Under the pieces are notes generated by a model. It did no database searches. It was given only the letters and a program-made list of their open reading frames with translations, and was not told the origin of the DNA. Of a stretch of DNA of 64,000 nt, positions 27,121-38,111 are shown piece after piece (within the stretch, counting starts at the first letter, position 1; each line of letters begins with the position of its first letter). Source of the DNA: Longibacter salinarum (lineage in GTDB: Bacteria; Bacteroidota; Rhodothermia; Rhodothermales; Salinibacteraceae); contig NZ_PDEQ01000003.1 of the NCBI RefSeq assembly GCF_002554795.1, positions 248,001 through 312,000 of the forward strand, given 5' to 3'. The translations under genes and the position numbers were made by a program.

Positions 27121-30100
27121 CTAAAACCCGCCCGTGCCGCCTGCTGCACCTGCTGCCGACTGTCCGACCCGGGACCCGATGTCGCGGAAGACATTGCTGT
27201 TACCGCCTCGCGGAATATCGAGTCGGAGCAGGTTCGATAGCATGCCTTGATTGACTGCCAGGCTGAAGCTGTAGTACTGCCTCCGGCCGATGGGGGACCA
27301 GCCAAAAGATAGTGACCAGCAGCCGAGGTCGCGGCTGACGCTGAAGTTGGTCTGGCGCAACTTCATTTCGACGAGGTCCAGATTGCTGTCAACATTGATT
27401 CGCCACTTGGGTGTTGCAGCAACGCTCCCGCTGATGCGCGTGGACGCACGGCGCTCATAATCGACAAAGCGCTTTGAGAGCGAGTACGTCAGGTCCAAAT
27501 TCAGCCGCCAGTTCGTGTCGAATTGCGGATAGCCTGTGTACGTCCGGTAGGCGGCGTACGGATCTACGCCTCGAAAGGAGCCGGTACCATTCGGTCCTCC
27601 TGATTGGTTCGGGCCCATCGACCGATTTCGACCCGGGGAGGCCCCATTGGGAGAGAGGCTCATGCTCATGCTGAGGCTCAGATCCGTAAATCGGAGTGGC
27701 TTCCACGGCGTATCGGCCGCCTCGTACCGATCGATGAGCTGATACCGCACGTCTTCTGATCCTGAGCCGGGGAGTCGCGTGAACTGGTACGGTGTCATCG
27801 TGACGCTCGACTGGATGTTAACCAGATCGGCAATCGTGGTCCTCGCATTGACGCGAACATCTGCAAGATTGAGGCTATCGGCGGCAAAGTTATACGAGGT
27901 TGACACATCCACATCCAGGAACTTGATGCGATTCTCCTGTTGTTCTCCGGTCGAGTCAACACGGACGCGCTTCGTTTCGAACTCGTTTCCCGCCCGAAAA
28001 CTGATGGCTAACTGCTGGCTTCCCTGACCGACGAGCTGTCCCGTACGGATGTCATACAACTGATTCTCGCCTGTCCGGTCGTTCTTGACAGGTTGTCCGT
28101 CTAACCCTTTCAGCACGCGTGTCTGCCCCCAGAACGGGTTGTTGAAATTGGGTTGATAGTTGAGGCCGATGCTGGGCGACAGACGATGCAAGAGACCTTC
28201 GAAGCGGCCCGCTTTGAGGGGAAAGACGCCAAACACTTCTGTCGTCAGGTTGAGGCTCGTGCTGAACTCATTCTGACTGTAGAACCCTTGAACGTTCTGC
28301 GGAACGCTGACCGTGTCGATACTCGATTCATCGACATTGGGTGTAGACGGATCGTCTTCGGTTTCCTGCGTCTCGCGGACGAGGCGCTGTGTGTAGAGGT
28401 ACCAGTTGGAATTGTAGCGTACGTTGGGCGTTACGTTGAGGTTGAACCGCGACACGCGATACGAGGCACTGACGGGGATGCTGTGCGACATTTCCGGATC
28501 GAGTGGCGTTTCGTTGTTGCCGGTCGCACGGCGGTACAGGTCCGGGTTGAACAGCGCGTCGTACCATTCTGCTTCGGCGGCGGTGGTGTCCCCTTCCGCC
28601 AGCAGATCTTCCTCGCGGCGCGGGTTGAACCGGTACTGGTTGTCAAACGACATGTCGTAACTGAGGGCGATCTTCTCGTACCACTGCGGTTCGTTCAGAT
28701 TCTCCTCATTACGAAACGGCTTGAACTGACTCTGGGTGAAGTTGACCGTGGGAAGGCCGACAGTGGCGCTTCCGGTAGATAGTTGTTGGTTCTGCTGTGC
28801 GGAAATCGACAGGCTACGTCCCCCGTCTGGCCACTGCTTCCGGTATCGAATGGTCGAGCTAATTGTCTGGCGGACGGCGTCGTTTACGTTTCTCGCGTTG
28901 TCCTGGAGGTAATCACCAGACGTGACGAGGTTTACGTTTCCGTTTAACGAGGCTGTGGGGCTTAGTGTCTGCGAGTGCTGCCAGTTCAATCGGCCTTCTT
29001 GACGTCGGATCACGTCGGGGTCTTCCGATTCTCCGATGCGCTCGCGAAGGTATTCAAGGCTCAGGGTCCCGGAGTACCGGTATCGCTTCGTATAACGGAA
29101 GCGAGGCTGGATTTCGAAACTCCCCTGCGACCATAAACCGCCCCGCAAGGTCAGGTCGACGTAGTCGTTCATGGCGAAGTACCATCCCCAATTGCGCAGG
29201 TAGAGGCCGCGTTGATCCTGGCCGTACTCCGGAGGAAGCGGTCCGCTACGCCGCCCCTGCGTATTTGGAAGGAAGCCGAAGGGGAGCCAGAGCGGCGTTG
29301 GCACCTCAAAGAGGTACATTTGAATCGGCCCCGTATAGACCCACTTCCCCTTGATCTTCATGCGATCGGACCGAAGGGAATAAGAGGGCGTCTCGTCCGG
29401 TTCGCAGTCGCACGTGGTGTACGAGCCGTCCTCGATAAACAGCGTGCTGTCCTCGTACATTTTGACGGTCTGTCCGGTCACGAATCCGCTTTGCTGCTGC
29501 GCCTGTGTCTGGGCGCTCACGACGCGGCCACGACTTGTGGCCAGGTTGAAGGAGAGGCGCGAACCGGTAAAGGATTGTTCGGAGCCACGCTTGAACGATG
29601 GCGGCTCGAGCCGAAGACTGTCAGGTTGCTCTCGTTGCGGTTCGGGCCGGCCGATGACATTTCCGACACGCTGCTTGCGGCGAATCGTCTCGGGGGGGCG
29701 AGCCGGGGCCTCTACGCTATCAGGTGCAGCGCGCCGGCGACCGTAGGCGGTGACCTGGTCTTTGTCGAAGTTCATCTGCACGACGCGCGCGGTGAGCGTC
29801 GCGTCTTCGTACTTGATCTGCGAGTCGCCGAAGAGCGTGCCCGTATCGCCACTGTCCTCGTTGAAGGTGATGACGAGGGAGTCCCGGGACGTGAGCGTCA
29901 CCGGCTTGTTTACGCCCTCGTTTCCGCCTGACGCGGACTCGCCCGTCTGCGGTCCATCGGGTCCAGTTCCGGGCGGCGTGCCCGCGAGAGTATCTGCATC
30001 CACGGAGTCTGTTCGAACCGTGTCTGCTTGGACGGTGTCGGCAGGCGGGGGCGTTGTGCGTGCCGTGTCTACCTCGGTTGTGTCCGATCGCAACGTATCG

Positions 30101-30189
30101 GCGGGCGCCTGATTCTGAGCCTGTGCGACGGGCGGCGTGCAGAGACACGCAGCGAGAGCACAGCTAACAAGGAGGGCGCGAACGAGCAT
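27121..30189 (-). CDS. LptD-like outer-membrane LPS assembly protein
   Basis: 1022 residues with a signal peptide ending VAQAQ. A Thr/Asp-rich linker is followed by an OstA/LptA-like jellyroll (SLVITFNEDSGDTGTLFGDS, then YEDATLTARVVQMNF), a cysteine pair (CDCEP) as used for disulfides in LptD, and a long C-terminal barrel beginning near PTPLWLPFGFLPNTQGRRSG and ending in alternating beta strands with Gly-rich tail GGTGGF. Length and order fit the long Bacteroidetes LptD homologues. It would insert LPS in the outer leaflet. ATG 30189 is chosen for the signal peptide. The last residues do not end in a classical aromatic. Confidence 0.88.
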   Translation of the reverse strand: MLVRALLVSCALAACLCTPPVAQAQNQAPADTLRSDTTEVDTARTTPPPADTVQADTVRTDSVDADTLAGTPPGTGPDGPQTGESASGGNEGVNKPVTLTSRDSLVITFNEDSGDTGTLFGDSQIKYEDATLTARVVQMNFDKDQVTAYGRRRAAPDSVEAPARPPETIRRKQRVGNVIGRPEPQREQPDSLRLEPPSFKRGSEQSFTGSRLSFNLATSRGRVVSAQTQAQQQSGFVTGQTVKMYEDSTLFIEDGSYTTCDCEPDETPSYSLRSDRMKIKGKWVYTGPIQMYLFEVPTPLWLPFGFLPNTQGRRSGPLPPEYGQDQRGLYLRNWGWYFAMNDYVDLTLRGGLWSQGSFEIQPRFRYTKRYRYSGTLSLEYLRERIGESEDPDVIRRQEGRLNWQHSQTLSPTASLNGNVNLVTSGDYLQDNARNVNDAVRQTISSTIRYRKQWPDGGRSLSISAQQNQQLSTGSATVGLPTVNFTQSQFKPFRNEENLNEPQWYEKIALSYDMSFDNQYRFNPRREEDLLAEGDTTAAEAEWYDALFNPDLYRRATGNNETPLDPEMSHSIPVSASYRVSRFNLNVTPNVRYNSNWYLYTQRLVRETQETEDDPSTPNVDESSIDTVSVPQNVQGFYSQNEFSTSLNLTTEVFGVFPLKAGRFEGLLHRLSPSIGLNYQPNFNNPFWGQTRVLKGLDGQPVKNDRTGENQLYDIRTGQLVGQGSQQLAISFRAGNEFETKRVRVDSTGEQQENRIKFLDVDVSTSYNFAADSLNLADVRVNARTTIADLVNIQSSVTMTPYQFTRLPGSGSEDVRYQLIDRYEAADTPWKPLRFTDLSLSMSMSLSPNGASPGRNRSMGPNQSGGPNGTGSFRGVDPYAAYRTYTGYPQFDTNWRLNLDLTYSLSKRFVDYERRASTRISGSVAATPKWRINVDSNLDLVEMKLRQTNFSVSRDLGCWSLSFGWSPIGRRQYYSFSLAVNQGMLSNLLRLDIPRGGNSNVFRDIGSRVGQSAAGAAGGTGGF

Positions 30190-30420
30190 CGGTCGAGAAG
30201 GGGCGGGTACAGCGGGGAACGCCGGGTTACAACGAAGCAACGACGGGACGATGAAACGGGAGGATTGGACGGTTTCGTATGTGGGCGCGCGGCGTCGTAT
30301 GCCTCACCTCATCTATCCAGACTCCCGTGGTACCTGAAGATATGCAACCGAACTGAGAGCATTGAAGTCCACGTGGGAAGACGCGTTGGATTTGTGCGCT
30401 CGATGAGAGGGAGACGAACG

Positions 30421-31395
30421 TCAGTCGCCGACGTGCGCGTCGTCGCCCGCAAAGATCATCTGTGCTGCGCCCAGCAGGCCGACCTCATTTCCCATCTCCT
30501 CTCGTTCGATTCGGAGTCCCTCTCGGAGTGCTGTGGCTACGTAGCGGCGGAGCGCCTCCCGGGCGGAATCCAGAATGTAGTCTCCCGCCGCCGAAACGCC
30601 ACCGCCAACGACAATGACACGGATGTCGAGAAGGTTGACGGCAGAGCCGAGGACGCAGCCCAACTTGTGACCGACCCAGGCGAAAATGTCGCGAGCAGCT
30701 GTATCACCGGCCTCCGCCGCATCGAACAACACCTTCGGGCTGAGGTCGCCCAAGTCCTCGCCGGCAAGATCGTAGACCTTGCTGTCCGGGTAATTGATGA
30801 GGTGATACCGTGCGTGCCGGGTCAGGAAGTTTTGGCCCGCGTACGCTTCGATTGCGCCGGCAACACCGGAATTGGCCACCGGGCCTTCATAGTCAATCGT
30901 CATGTGGCCGATTTCACCGGCAGCGCCCGTACTGCCGCGAAACATCCGGTTTTGATAAATGATCGCGCCACCGACGCCCGTCCCAAGCGTAGCCATGATG
31001 AACGAGTCGTGCGGCTGACCGGCCCCGTGGTAGGCAGAGCCAAGGGCGGCAACGTTGGCATCGTTCTCGACGATGACCGGACGTTCGCCAGCAACCTCTG
31101 AGAGTTCATCGCGCAAATTGACATGCTCCCAGCCCGGGAAGTTCGGAGGATTGCTGACGGTCGTTCGCTCCCAATTGATCGCTCCGGGAGAGCCGATGCC
31201 AACACCGACGACAGATCCTGGAGCTTCTTTTATCAGCTCTTCCACCGTTTCCACAATTCGAGCAACGACGCGGTCGGGGCCGGTCGCTGCTTCCGTCGGG
31301 TGTTGAACAGACGAAACAACGCCATCGTCACGATGGACGAGGGCGGCTTTGAGATTGGTGCCTCCAAGGTCGATGCCGACGGCAAATTCGCTCAT
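30421..31395 (-). CDS. ROK-family sugar kinase (glucokinase-like) lacking the zinc cysteines
   Basis: 324-residue ASKHA-fold kinase. Phosphate motif GIDLGGTNLKAALV, the sugar-binding VENDANVAALG with catalytic D112, TLGTGVGGAI, and E161/H164 in GAAGEIGHMT are conserved. The family zinc motif CxCGxxGCxE is present in position but reads ANSGVAGAIE, with all three cysteines replaced (A174, S176, A181) while G177, G180 and E183 stay. It probably phosphorylates glucose or a related sugar; specificity is not certain. It lies 58 bases downstream of ftsB and likely shares its transcript. Confidence 0.88.
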   Translation of the reverse strand: MSEFAVGIDLGGTNLKAALVHRDDGVVSSVQHPTEAATGPDRVVARIVETVEELIKEAPGSVVGVGIGSPGAINWERTTVSNPPNFPGWEHVNLRDELSEVAGERPVIVENDANVAALGSAYHGAGQPHDSFIMATLGTGVGGAIIYQNRMFRGSTGAAGEIGHMTIDYEGPVANSGVAGAIEAYAGQNFLTRHARYHLINYPDSKVYDLAGEDLGDLSPKVLFDAAEAGDTAARDIFAWVGHKLGCVLGSAVNLLDIRVIVVGGGVSAAGDYILDSAREALRRYVATALREGLRIEREEMGNEVGLLGAAQMIFAGDDAHVGD

Positions 31396-31453
31396 GCGCG
31401 GGGGCGCGTCAAAATATTAGATTAGATAAAGCAACCGGCAGAACCGGACGAGT

Positions 31454-31753
31454 CTACTTCCGCTCGATGCGGTACACGGTTTCGCCCGGACGGATCATAC
31501 CGTAGTCCTCTCTCGCAATTTGTTCGACGGTCTGATCCGACAGCGGCTCTGCGAGCTGCTCGCGGAGTTTTTCCGTCTCGCGCATCAAGCGCGCATTCTC
31601 CTGCGTGAGCTGCTCGAGTTCGGCATGCCATTGATACCGCTGTAGCAGGCTATGGCTGTCGAAAAACAGAATCCATAGCACGAGAAAGGCACCAGCGCCA
31701 ACGAGCAACCAGCGGCGAAGGCTGGAAAGAGAAAGCGGAAAGGAGAGAGACAT
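31454..31753 (-). CDS. FtsB/DivIC-family septum formation protein
   Basis: 99-residue bitopic membrane protein: short cytoplasmic N-terminus, TM helix WLLVGAGAFLVLWILFF (about 13-30), a coiled coil (LEQLTQENARLMRETEKLREQL), and the C-terminal IAREDYGMIRPGETVYRIE, which is the DivIC/FtsB hallmark. It bridges division proteins at the septum. Start ATG 31753 is used because the longer frame runs through the eno terminator. As in many genomes, it follows eno. Confidence 0.92.
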   Translation of the reverse strand: MSLSFPLSLSSLRRWLLVGAGAFLVLWILFFDSHSLLQRYQWHAELEQLTQENARLMRETEKLREQLAEPLSDQTVEQIAREDYGMIRPGETVYRIERK

Positions 31754-31772
31754 AGCCGTGCAGATGCTGCAG

Positions 31773-31811
31773 AAAAAACGCCCTGCGGCCACTTTGCGTT
31801 TGGCCGCAGGG
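31773..31811 (-). terminator. Rho-independent terminator after eno
   Basis: CCCTGCGGCCA and TGGCCGCAGGG (31781-31791 and 31801-31811) form an 11-bp stem; on the minus strand it is followed by GTTTTTTCT. It falls between eno and ftsB, ending 20 bases before the ftsB start, so ftsB depends on read-through or a promoter inside this stretch. Confidence 0.88.
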
Positions 31812-31821
31812 TAGAAGTCGG

Positions 31822-33441
<1,620 letters not shown>

Positions 33442-34818
33442 TTAGGCCGGGTCACGCACGGTGGTTGTCTCGTTGATCCACGAGTAGCAGCCATAATCGA
33501 TACGGACGCTCTGGCCAACTTCCCACTCGTCGACGTAGAAAATGTCTTCCTGCGTCGGCATGTATTGGCTATAGGTCCGGATGTTATTGTTGGCCTGCTG
33601 CTCAAGTGACGGGTCAACTTGCTTGGCACGCTGGTACATGTCGAGAGCGAGCCAGTACACCGCTTTGTCTTTCCGGCTCATCTTGCTGCCGCCGCATTCG
33701 GAGACAGCGGAGACGTAGACATCGCCGATGGCCATGTACGCCTTACCAAAGTCCGACTGCGCGCTAATGGCCTTGCGGTAGTAGCGGCGGGCCTGCGGGA
33801 GATCGCCAGTACGACGCTTGGCGGTTCCCATGTTGAAGTAATCCGTCGCGTTGAGTTCGGCACCAGCCGCCATGGCCTTCTCGTATGTAGAGAATGCCTG
33901 GGTCGGGCGGCCGTCCGTCAACTGCATCTGGGCAATCGATCGGTACGTCTCGGCTGGCAGGTCACCCGCTTGCAGTAGCTTCTCCGCGAGCTGCGACGCC
34001 TCCTGAATGTAGCCCTGGTCGGTCAACGCCTTGAAGAGCTTCTTCTGCGTCTCCAGGTCGCCCGGATTGTTTTCGAGCTGCTTCTTCAGGAAGTCGATCT
34101 GCGCCTGCGGGTTCTTGCCGAAGATGTCTTCGCGGGCCGAGGAGAGGATTTTCTGTACATCCTCATCGCTTCCACGCTTTGCCTGGACTTTGTTCATAAA
34201 CTCGAGCGCTTCGTTCTGCTTGTTTGCTTCGGCGTAGCGCTGGATCACCTGGTTGATGTAGTACGGGTCGATCCGGTCCGGAGCCAGCTCAAATGCTTTC
34301 TCATAATGGTATGGCGCGGACTTCAGGCCCTCAACCTCGCTAGGAACCATGTCTCCGTGCATCTGAAGGAACCGGCCTTTCTCGATTTCCCACTTGTACT
34401 TATCGTAGGACAATCCGGCCGCTTCCATTTTCTCAGGAGCGGTGCGAAGAATCGTTGCCGCAGTGTCGATGTAGGCGCGCTGCGTTGCCTGATCGTCTGT
34501 CTGTTCTGCAAGGCCCGCGTAGAGTTCGACGGCGCGCTCGAAGTTCCTGTCGTCATTCTTTGGGAAGCCAGGAGCATTGTCGAGAACCCACCGCAGGTCC
34601 GGGCGGGCATCTGCGTAGTTTTCGTTCTTCAGATTCTCGTAGTACAGGCTGTAGTGCATGGCCTTATCCTGCTGGCTTGGCCCATTGTCGCCTGACGACT
34701 GTGCCACGGCCGTAGCCGGGGCAAGCGTGGAGAACAGCAGCGTGGAGAACAGGACGGCTGCGGCTGTTTGCAGAATCCTCAACGAGTACGAGGCCGGGTG
34801 GGTGGATTGCATGCTCAT
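33442..34818 (-). CDS. Exported TPR-repeat protein
   Basis: About 458 residues: a signal peptide (core with a duplicated LFSTL, cleavage after AVAQ), then several TPR units, for example YYENLKNENYADARPDLRWVL, YHYEKAFELAPDRIDPYYI, STYEKAMAAGAELNATDYFNMG and RRYYRKAISAQSDFGKAYMAIG. A C-terminal non-TPR tail includes two cysteines (CGGSK, YGCYSWI). Starts at 34818 or 34812 are both possible. It is the third gene of a minus-strand set with the outer-membrane protein (87-base gap) and the DUF4270 lipoprotein. It likely acts as a periplasmic scaffold. Confidence 0.85.
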   Translation of the reverse strand: MSMQSTHPASYSLRILQTAAAVLFSTLLFSTLAPATAVAQSSGDNGPSQQDKAMHYSLYYENLKNENYADARPDLRWVLDNAPGFPKNDDRNFERAVELYAGLAEQTDDQATQRAYIDTAATILRTAPEKMEAAGLSYDKYKWEIEKGRFLQMHGDMVPSEVEGLKSAPYHYEKAFELAPDRIDPYYINQVIQRYAEANKQNEALEFMNKVQAKRGSDEDVQKILSSAREDIFGKNPQAQIDFLKKQLENNPGDLETQKKLFKALTDQGYIQEASQLAEKLLQAGDLPAETYRSIAQMQLTDGRPTQAFSTYEKAMAAGAELNATDYFNMGTAKRRTGDLPQARRYYRKAISAQSDFGKAYMAIGDVYVSAVSECGGSKMSRKDKAVYWLALDMYQRAKQVDPSLEQQANNNIRTYSQYMPTQEDIFYVDEWEVGQSVRIDYGCYSWINETTTVRDPA

Positions 34819-34904
34819 ATGTCTACTGTGGAAAACAGTCGGCAACTTAGGGTGTGTACTCCAGTGGACGCCCGGCGGTGGGTCCCAGCGTCCGAACGGA
34901 GGGG

Positions 34905-36254
34905 TTAGCGGAGCTTCGGTTTCGTGAACCAGCGCTCACCAATGCTGATAGCGAGCGATCCGCCGTAAAAAAGGTCCTGAACGAGGTCAGGCTCCGAGGT
35001 CCCTCGCGTTCCTACATGAAACGTTAGGTCAACACGCGTGCCAGGCACTGCTGTAGGGAAGCTAAATCCTCCTGTTGCTCCCATAACGTACACGTTGGTG
35101 CCGGGATCCGACGTGGTGTACTGCTGCTCCACGAAGGTACCGAGTCGATAACCGGTGCGTGCGAAGTAACTGCGGAACCGGTCGTCGCCCGCAGGAATGA
35201 ACTCGGAGCCGGCGGAGAGACGCCAGCGATCGTTCAGGGTGCCTTCGCCGCCGAGCGGGAATTGCCCCAGCGACGAGGCGCTATTCTCAAACGTGGCGTC
35301 AAACGTGCTCCATGGTGCGTAGACGCCGTCGGCCACAAACTTCCAGCGTTGACCCATATGGTAGGCAACGCCCGCTTTGATCTCGTAGGGAAGCGACATC
35401 TCACCATCAGCGACTGCGACGGTGTCTGCGTCAAGACTCTCGTCAAGTGTTCTCGTGCGGTCACCGGACAGGGTGGCGGGGAGGGAAATGCTTGCTCCGA
35501 AGCCCAGTAGATCGTTTTCCTGGAAGACATCGGGAAAGGAAAATTGAGACCCGACGGTGCTTGTGACACCGCTGACGCGCGTCTGGACCGTGGAAACGCT
35601 CGGCGCAAGTGTACCGGCCGGAATATTGGGGAAGCGCGTTCGAACGGTATTCTTGATACTACCGAAGATGACGTCGACCGTTGCTCCCAGTCGGACGTTC
35701 TCCGTCACGCGCCCACCCAGTCCGCTACGAAACAGGTACAGTCCTCCTCGTCCTTCGTACGCCGTTTCGTAGGCCGCTTCGGTTACCTCATCCACACCGA
35801 CGTCGACCGTTCCCTGGCGGAAGACTTCGTAATTGCTCGTGGAGTATGGCTGGAGGGCCAGTCCCACGCCGAGCCGCGAAGTGTACAGAGGAAAGCTGAT
35901 CTGTAGCGCCTCAAGCGAGCCAGCGCCGAGGACAGCTGAATTGCCGCTCGGACCTTCCGTGTTGATCACGTTGACACGCAGGGCGCCGGTCGCCCGTGTA
36001 TAAATCTGATCGGCCCAGAGCGCTGGGTTGGCCACCGGGTTGTAGTTCGTCGTTCGTAGTGCGAATGCTCCTTCGCCTAACGCCTCACTCTGGGGCGAGG
36101 AGAACGATTCCAACATGCCAATGCCATAGCGAGAATAGTAACTGCCATCCCCGGACGACTGGGCGGCGGCGGGGGCGACGGTCATGATGGCAAGCATCAC
36201 CGTACAGACGAGCCGGTTCCAGTGAGGAGAATGAGTGGGAAGCGGTAAGCGCAT
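34905..36254 (-). CDS. Outer-membrane beta-barrel protein
   Basis: 449 residues with a signal peptide ending TVAPAAAQ. The mature start YYSRYGIGMLESFSSPQSEALGE and the NYNPVANPALWAD segment resemble FadL-like/TodX-type Bacteroidetes barrel proteins that begin with a small periplasmic plug. The rest alternates strands (GVGLALQPYSTSNYE, GFGASISLPATLSG, EIKAGVAYHMGQRWKFVADG). The last residues RWFTKPKLR do not end in Phe. Ligand unknown. It is between the DUF4270 lipoprotein (92-base gap) and the TPR protein. Confidence 0.82.
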   Translation of the reverse strand: MRLPLPTHSPHWNRLVCTVMLAIMTVAPAAAQSSGDGSYYSRYGIGMLESFSSPQSEALGEGAFALRTTNYNPVANPALWADQIYTRATGALRVNVINTEGPSGNSAVLGAGSLEALQISFPLYTSRLGVGLALQPYSTSNYEVFRQGTVDVGVDEVTEAAYETAYEGRGGLYLFRSGLGGRVTENVRLGATVDVIFGSIKNTVRTRFPNIPAGTLAPSVSTVQTRVSGVTSTVGSQFSFPDVFQENDLLGFGASISLPATLSGDRTRTLDESLDADTVAVADGEMSLPYEIKAGVAYHMGQRWKFVADGVYAPWSTFDATFENSASSLGQFPLGGEGTLNDRWRLSAGSEFIPAGDDRFRSYFARTGYRLGTFVEQQYTTSDPGTNVYVMGATGGFSFPTAVPGTRVDLTFHVGTRGTSEPDLVQDLFYGGSLAISIGERWFTKPKLR

Positions 36255-36346
36255 CGAAAGGTATCAGGAGTCGTGAAAAGACGGTGTCGACGGCGCAGAC
36301 AGTCACGCGTCGGCTGTCTGCCGGGGCAGAAACAACGAGGAGATCG

Positions 36347-37660
36347 CTATTCCTGTGGTACGACCGTTACCTGGAGTTGAGGATTGGGATTACTGGAGTT
36401 CTCAACGGGAGCAAAGAGGAGGAGAGGCGTGATCGTCGGCTCACCCGCTATCTGCTCCAGAATGTATTTATCGAAGAGAGGGGTGTCTTTCGCCGCACCA
36501 TATTCTGCGGAAATGCTCTCTTCCACGAGCAATCGCATCTGGCTGTTCGGGCCACGTAGCGATGCGCTTGATGTGGCGAGATTGATCAAGCACGACGACT
36601 CAATCGTCGTTTGAAGCCCGAGTCCACGGCAGAGAGCAAGCTCACCGGTGTTGGTTACGTTGCGGCGGTCTTCGGCCACCTGAGCGCGCAAGAAGAGGCC
36701 TTCCGGGTCGGGGCGCACGAAGTTGGCAGGCGTCGACTGACTCACAGTTGTGCTGTCGATCGGAAGGTTGAGCTCGGCGCGGTTGACGGGAACGAGTCCG
36801 AGCGAGGCGAAGGGTTCGGCGCTGAAATCAAAGCTTGTGACGAGCCCGGTTCCGATACCGTCAAGAAGAAGTTTGCGTCCGGGCGGCGTGGAGGCCGTCG
36901 ACGTGCGTTCGATGTGGGTAAACGACTTCGCGCCGGTGAACTCAATGGTATCCTGTGACGCCGAGTCCGGGCGGTAGGCAATTTCGAGGAAGCTGGATTC
37001 ACGGTCAAAGCCGGTGACGCGGTTACCGGACTGTGTCGTTAGGACGAGCCCTTCAAAAAGTGCGTCATAGGCGTTATTCCCTGAGCTGGTTGAGAAGAAA
37101 CGCGGGCCGTTCAAGTCAACCCAATTGCTCGGCAGGGGGACGGTCACGACCGTATCCTCCGCGGCAAGGTTGAAAGAGGTGAGGACGTTGCCGACCGAGA
37201 TCCCCTCCTCATCTGCCGTCCACCCCGACTCAATTTCCATGTCGGCTTCGCGGACATCGATCGTCTGGACGCCCGTGGTATCACCATAGCGATATTCTGT
37301 CTGAAGCACGAGATTGATACCCTCGATGCTTTCGAAACCACCGATATTTGCAGGCTGCCGAAAATCGATGTGACCGCGTGTAGCGATCGTGCCCACGAGT
37401 GGGTCAGTAACCGTTCCGACGAGAATGCGGTGTCCGTTGGATGGAATGCTGTCTGGGCTCGTGGCGACCTGTGAAGTCACGTCGACGCTTGTGAAGGTGT
37501 CGAACGTGTCGGGCAGGGCACTGACGGCTGTCGGACGGCCATCAGCCAGAGAATCCGGGCCACCGACTCCGAGGCCCACAGTCGAAGAGTCGTCGCAGGC
37601 AGAGAGGCTGAGGAGCAACGCGCCGCTCAGCAAGGCGGCGAAGAGACAACGATACGTCAT
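36347..37660 (-). CDS. DUF4270 family lipoprotein
   Basis: 437 residues. The lipoprotein signal ends in LSLSAC (Cys22), followed by DDSSTVGLG. The sequence pattern (LVGTVTDPLVGTIATRGHIDF, then NLVLQTEYRYGDT, a long beta-rich body, and a C-terminal LLLFAPVENSSNPNPQLQVTVVP) fits DUF4270, a surface or periplasmic family of Bacteroidetes with unknown function. In Bacteroidetes it is often next to a short GlgA-like gene, as it is here (38112-38879). Start ATG 37660 chosen for the signal. Confidence 0.85.
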   Translation of the reverse strand: MTYRCLFAALLSGALLLSLSACDDSSTVGLGVGGPDSLADGRPTAVSALPDTFDTFTSVDVTSQVATSPDSIPSNGHRILVGTVTDPLVGTIATRGHIDFRQPANIGGFESIEGINLVLQTEYRYGDTTGVQTIDVREADMEIESGWTADEEGISVGNVLTSFNLAAEDTVVTVPLPSNWVDLNGPRFFSTSSGNNAYDALFEGLVLTTQSGNRVTGFDRESSFLEIAYRPDSASQDTIEFTGAKSFTHIERTSTASTPPGRKLLLDGIGTGLVTSFDFSAEPFASLGLVPVNRAELNLPIDSTTVSQSTPANFVRPDPEGLFLRAQVAEDRRNVTNTGELALCRGLGLQTTIESSCLINLATSSASLRGPNSQMRLLVEESISAEYGAAKDTPLFDKYILEQIAGEPTITPLLLFAPVENSSNPNPQLQVTVVPQE

Positions 37661-38111
37661 GAGCAAGGCAGAAAGCACCGTTTCGTGCAAAGGACAATGG
37701 GAGCGGCCACCCTACCCTCAGAATCATCTCGTTCAAGGGCGGCCTGCAGTCATCGACGACGCGTCTACGTGCTCGGCGAGAAGTTTGCGCCGCACACGAC
37801 CGGTCGGGAGCGTTAAGTACGGGCCGTCGGTTGGGTATCGCGGCGTCTAGGTTCTAACGCGCGAGGCCGGGCAATTCGTATGCCCGTCGCGGAGGATCAG
37901 GACAGGTTGGGATTCCGGTAGGGCGCCGAAAGAGGACCGGATCTCAACAACCGCCGGAATCACGTGGTCTCTCGATTTGCACCGGATGCAAAAAGAGGGT
38001 AGAAAGGCCTAGACAGCCGAAAACCCCATCCGACGCAAGCGCCGATGGGGTTCGTCGGAACCACGCGTATGAATGCGACCCGTTCGCGCGCGGTTTCACG
38101 TACGTAAAAAG
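37661..38111. other. Region between DUF4270 gene and GlgA-like gene
   Basis: 451 bases. It contains the hairpin at 38020-38052 and, by position, the promoter of the DUF4270-OMP-TPR set. No convincing gene on either strand. Confidence 0.4.
38020..38052 (-). terminator. Probable terminator of the GlgA-like gene
   Basis: AACCCCATC pairs with GATGGGGTT; on the minus strand the stem runs into GGGGTTTTCGG. The T-run is short, so efficiency is uncertain. It lies about 60 bases past the stop. Confidence 0.65.
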
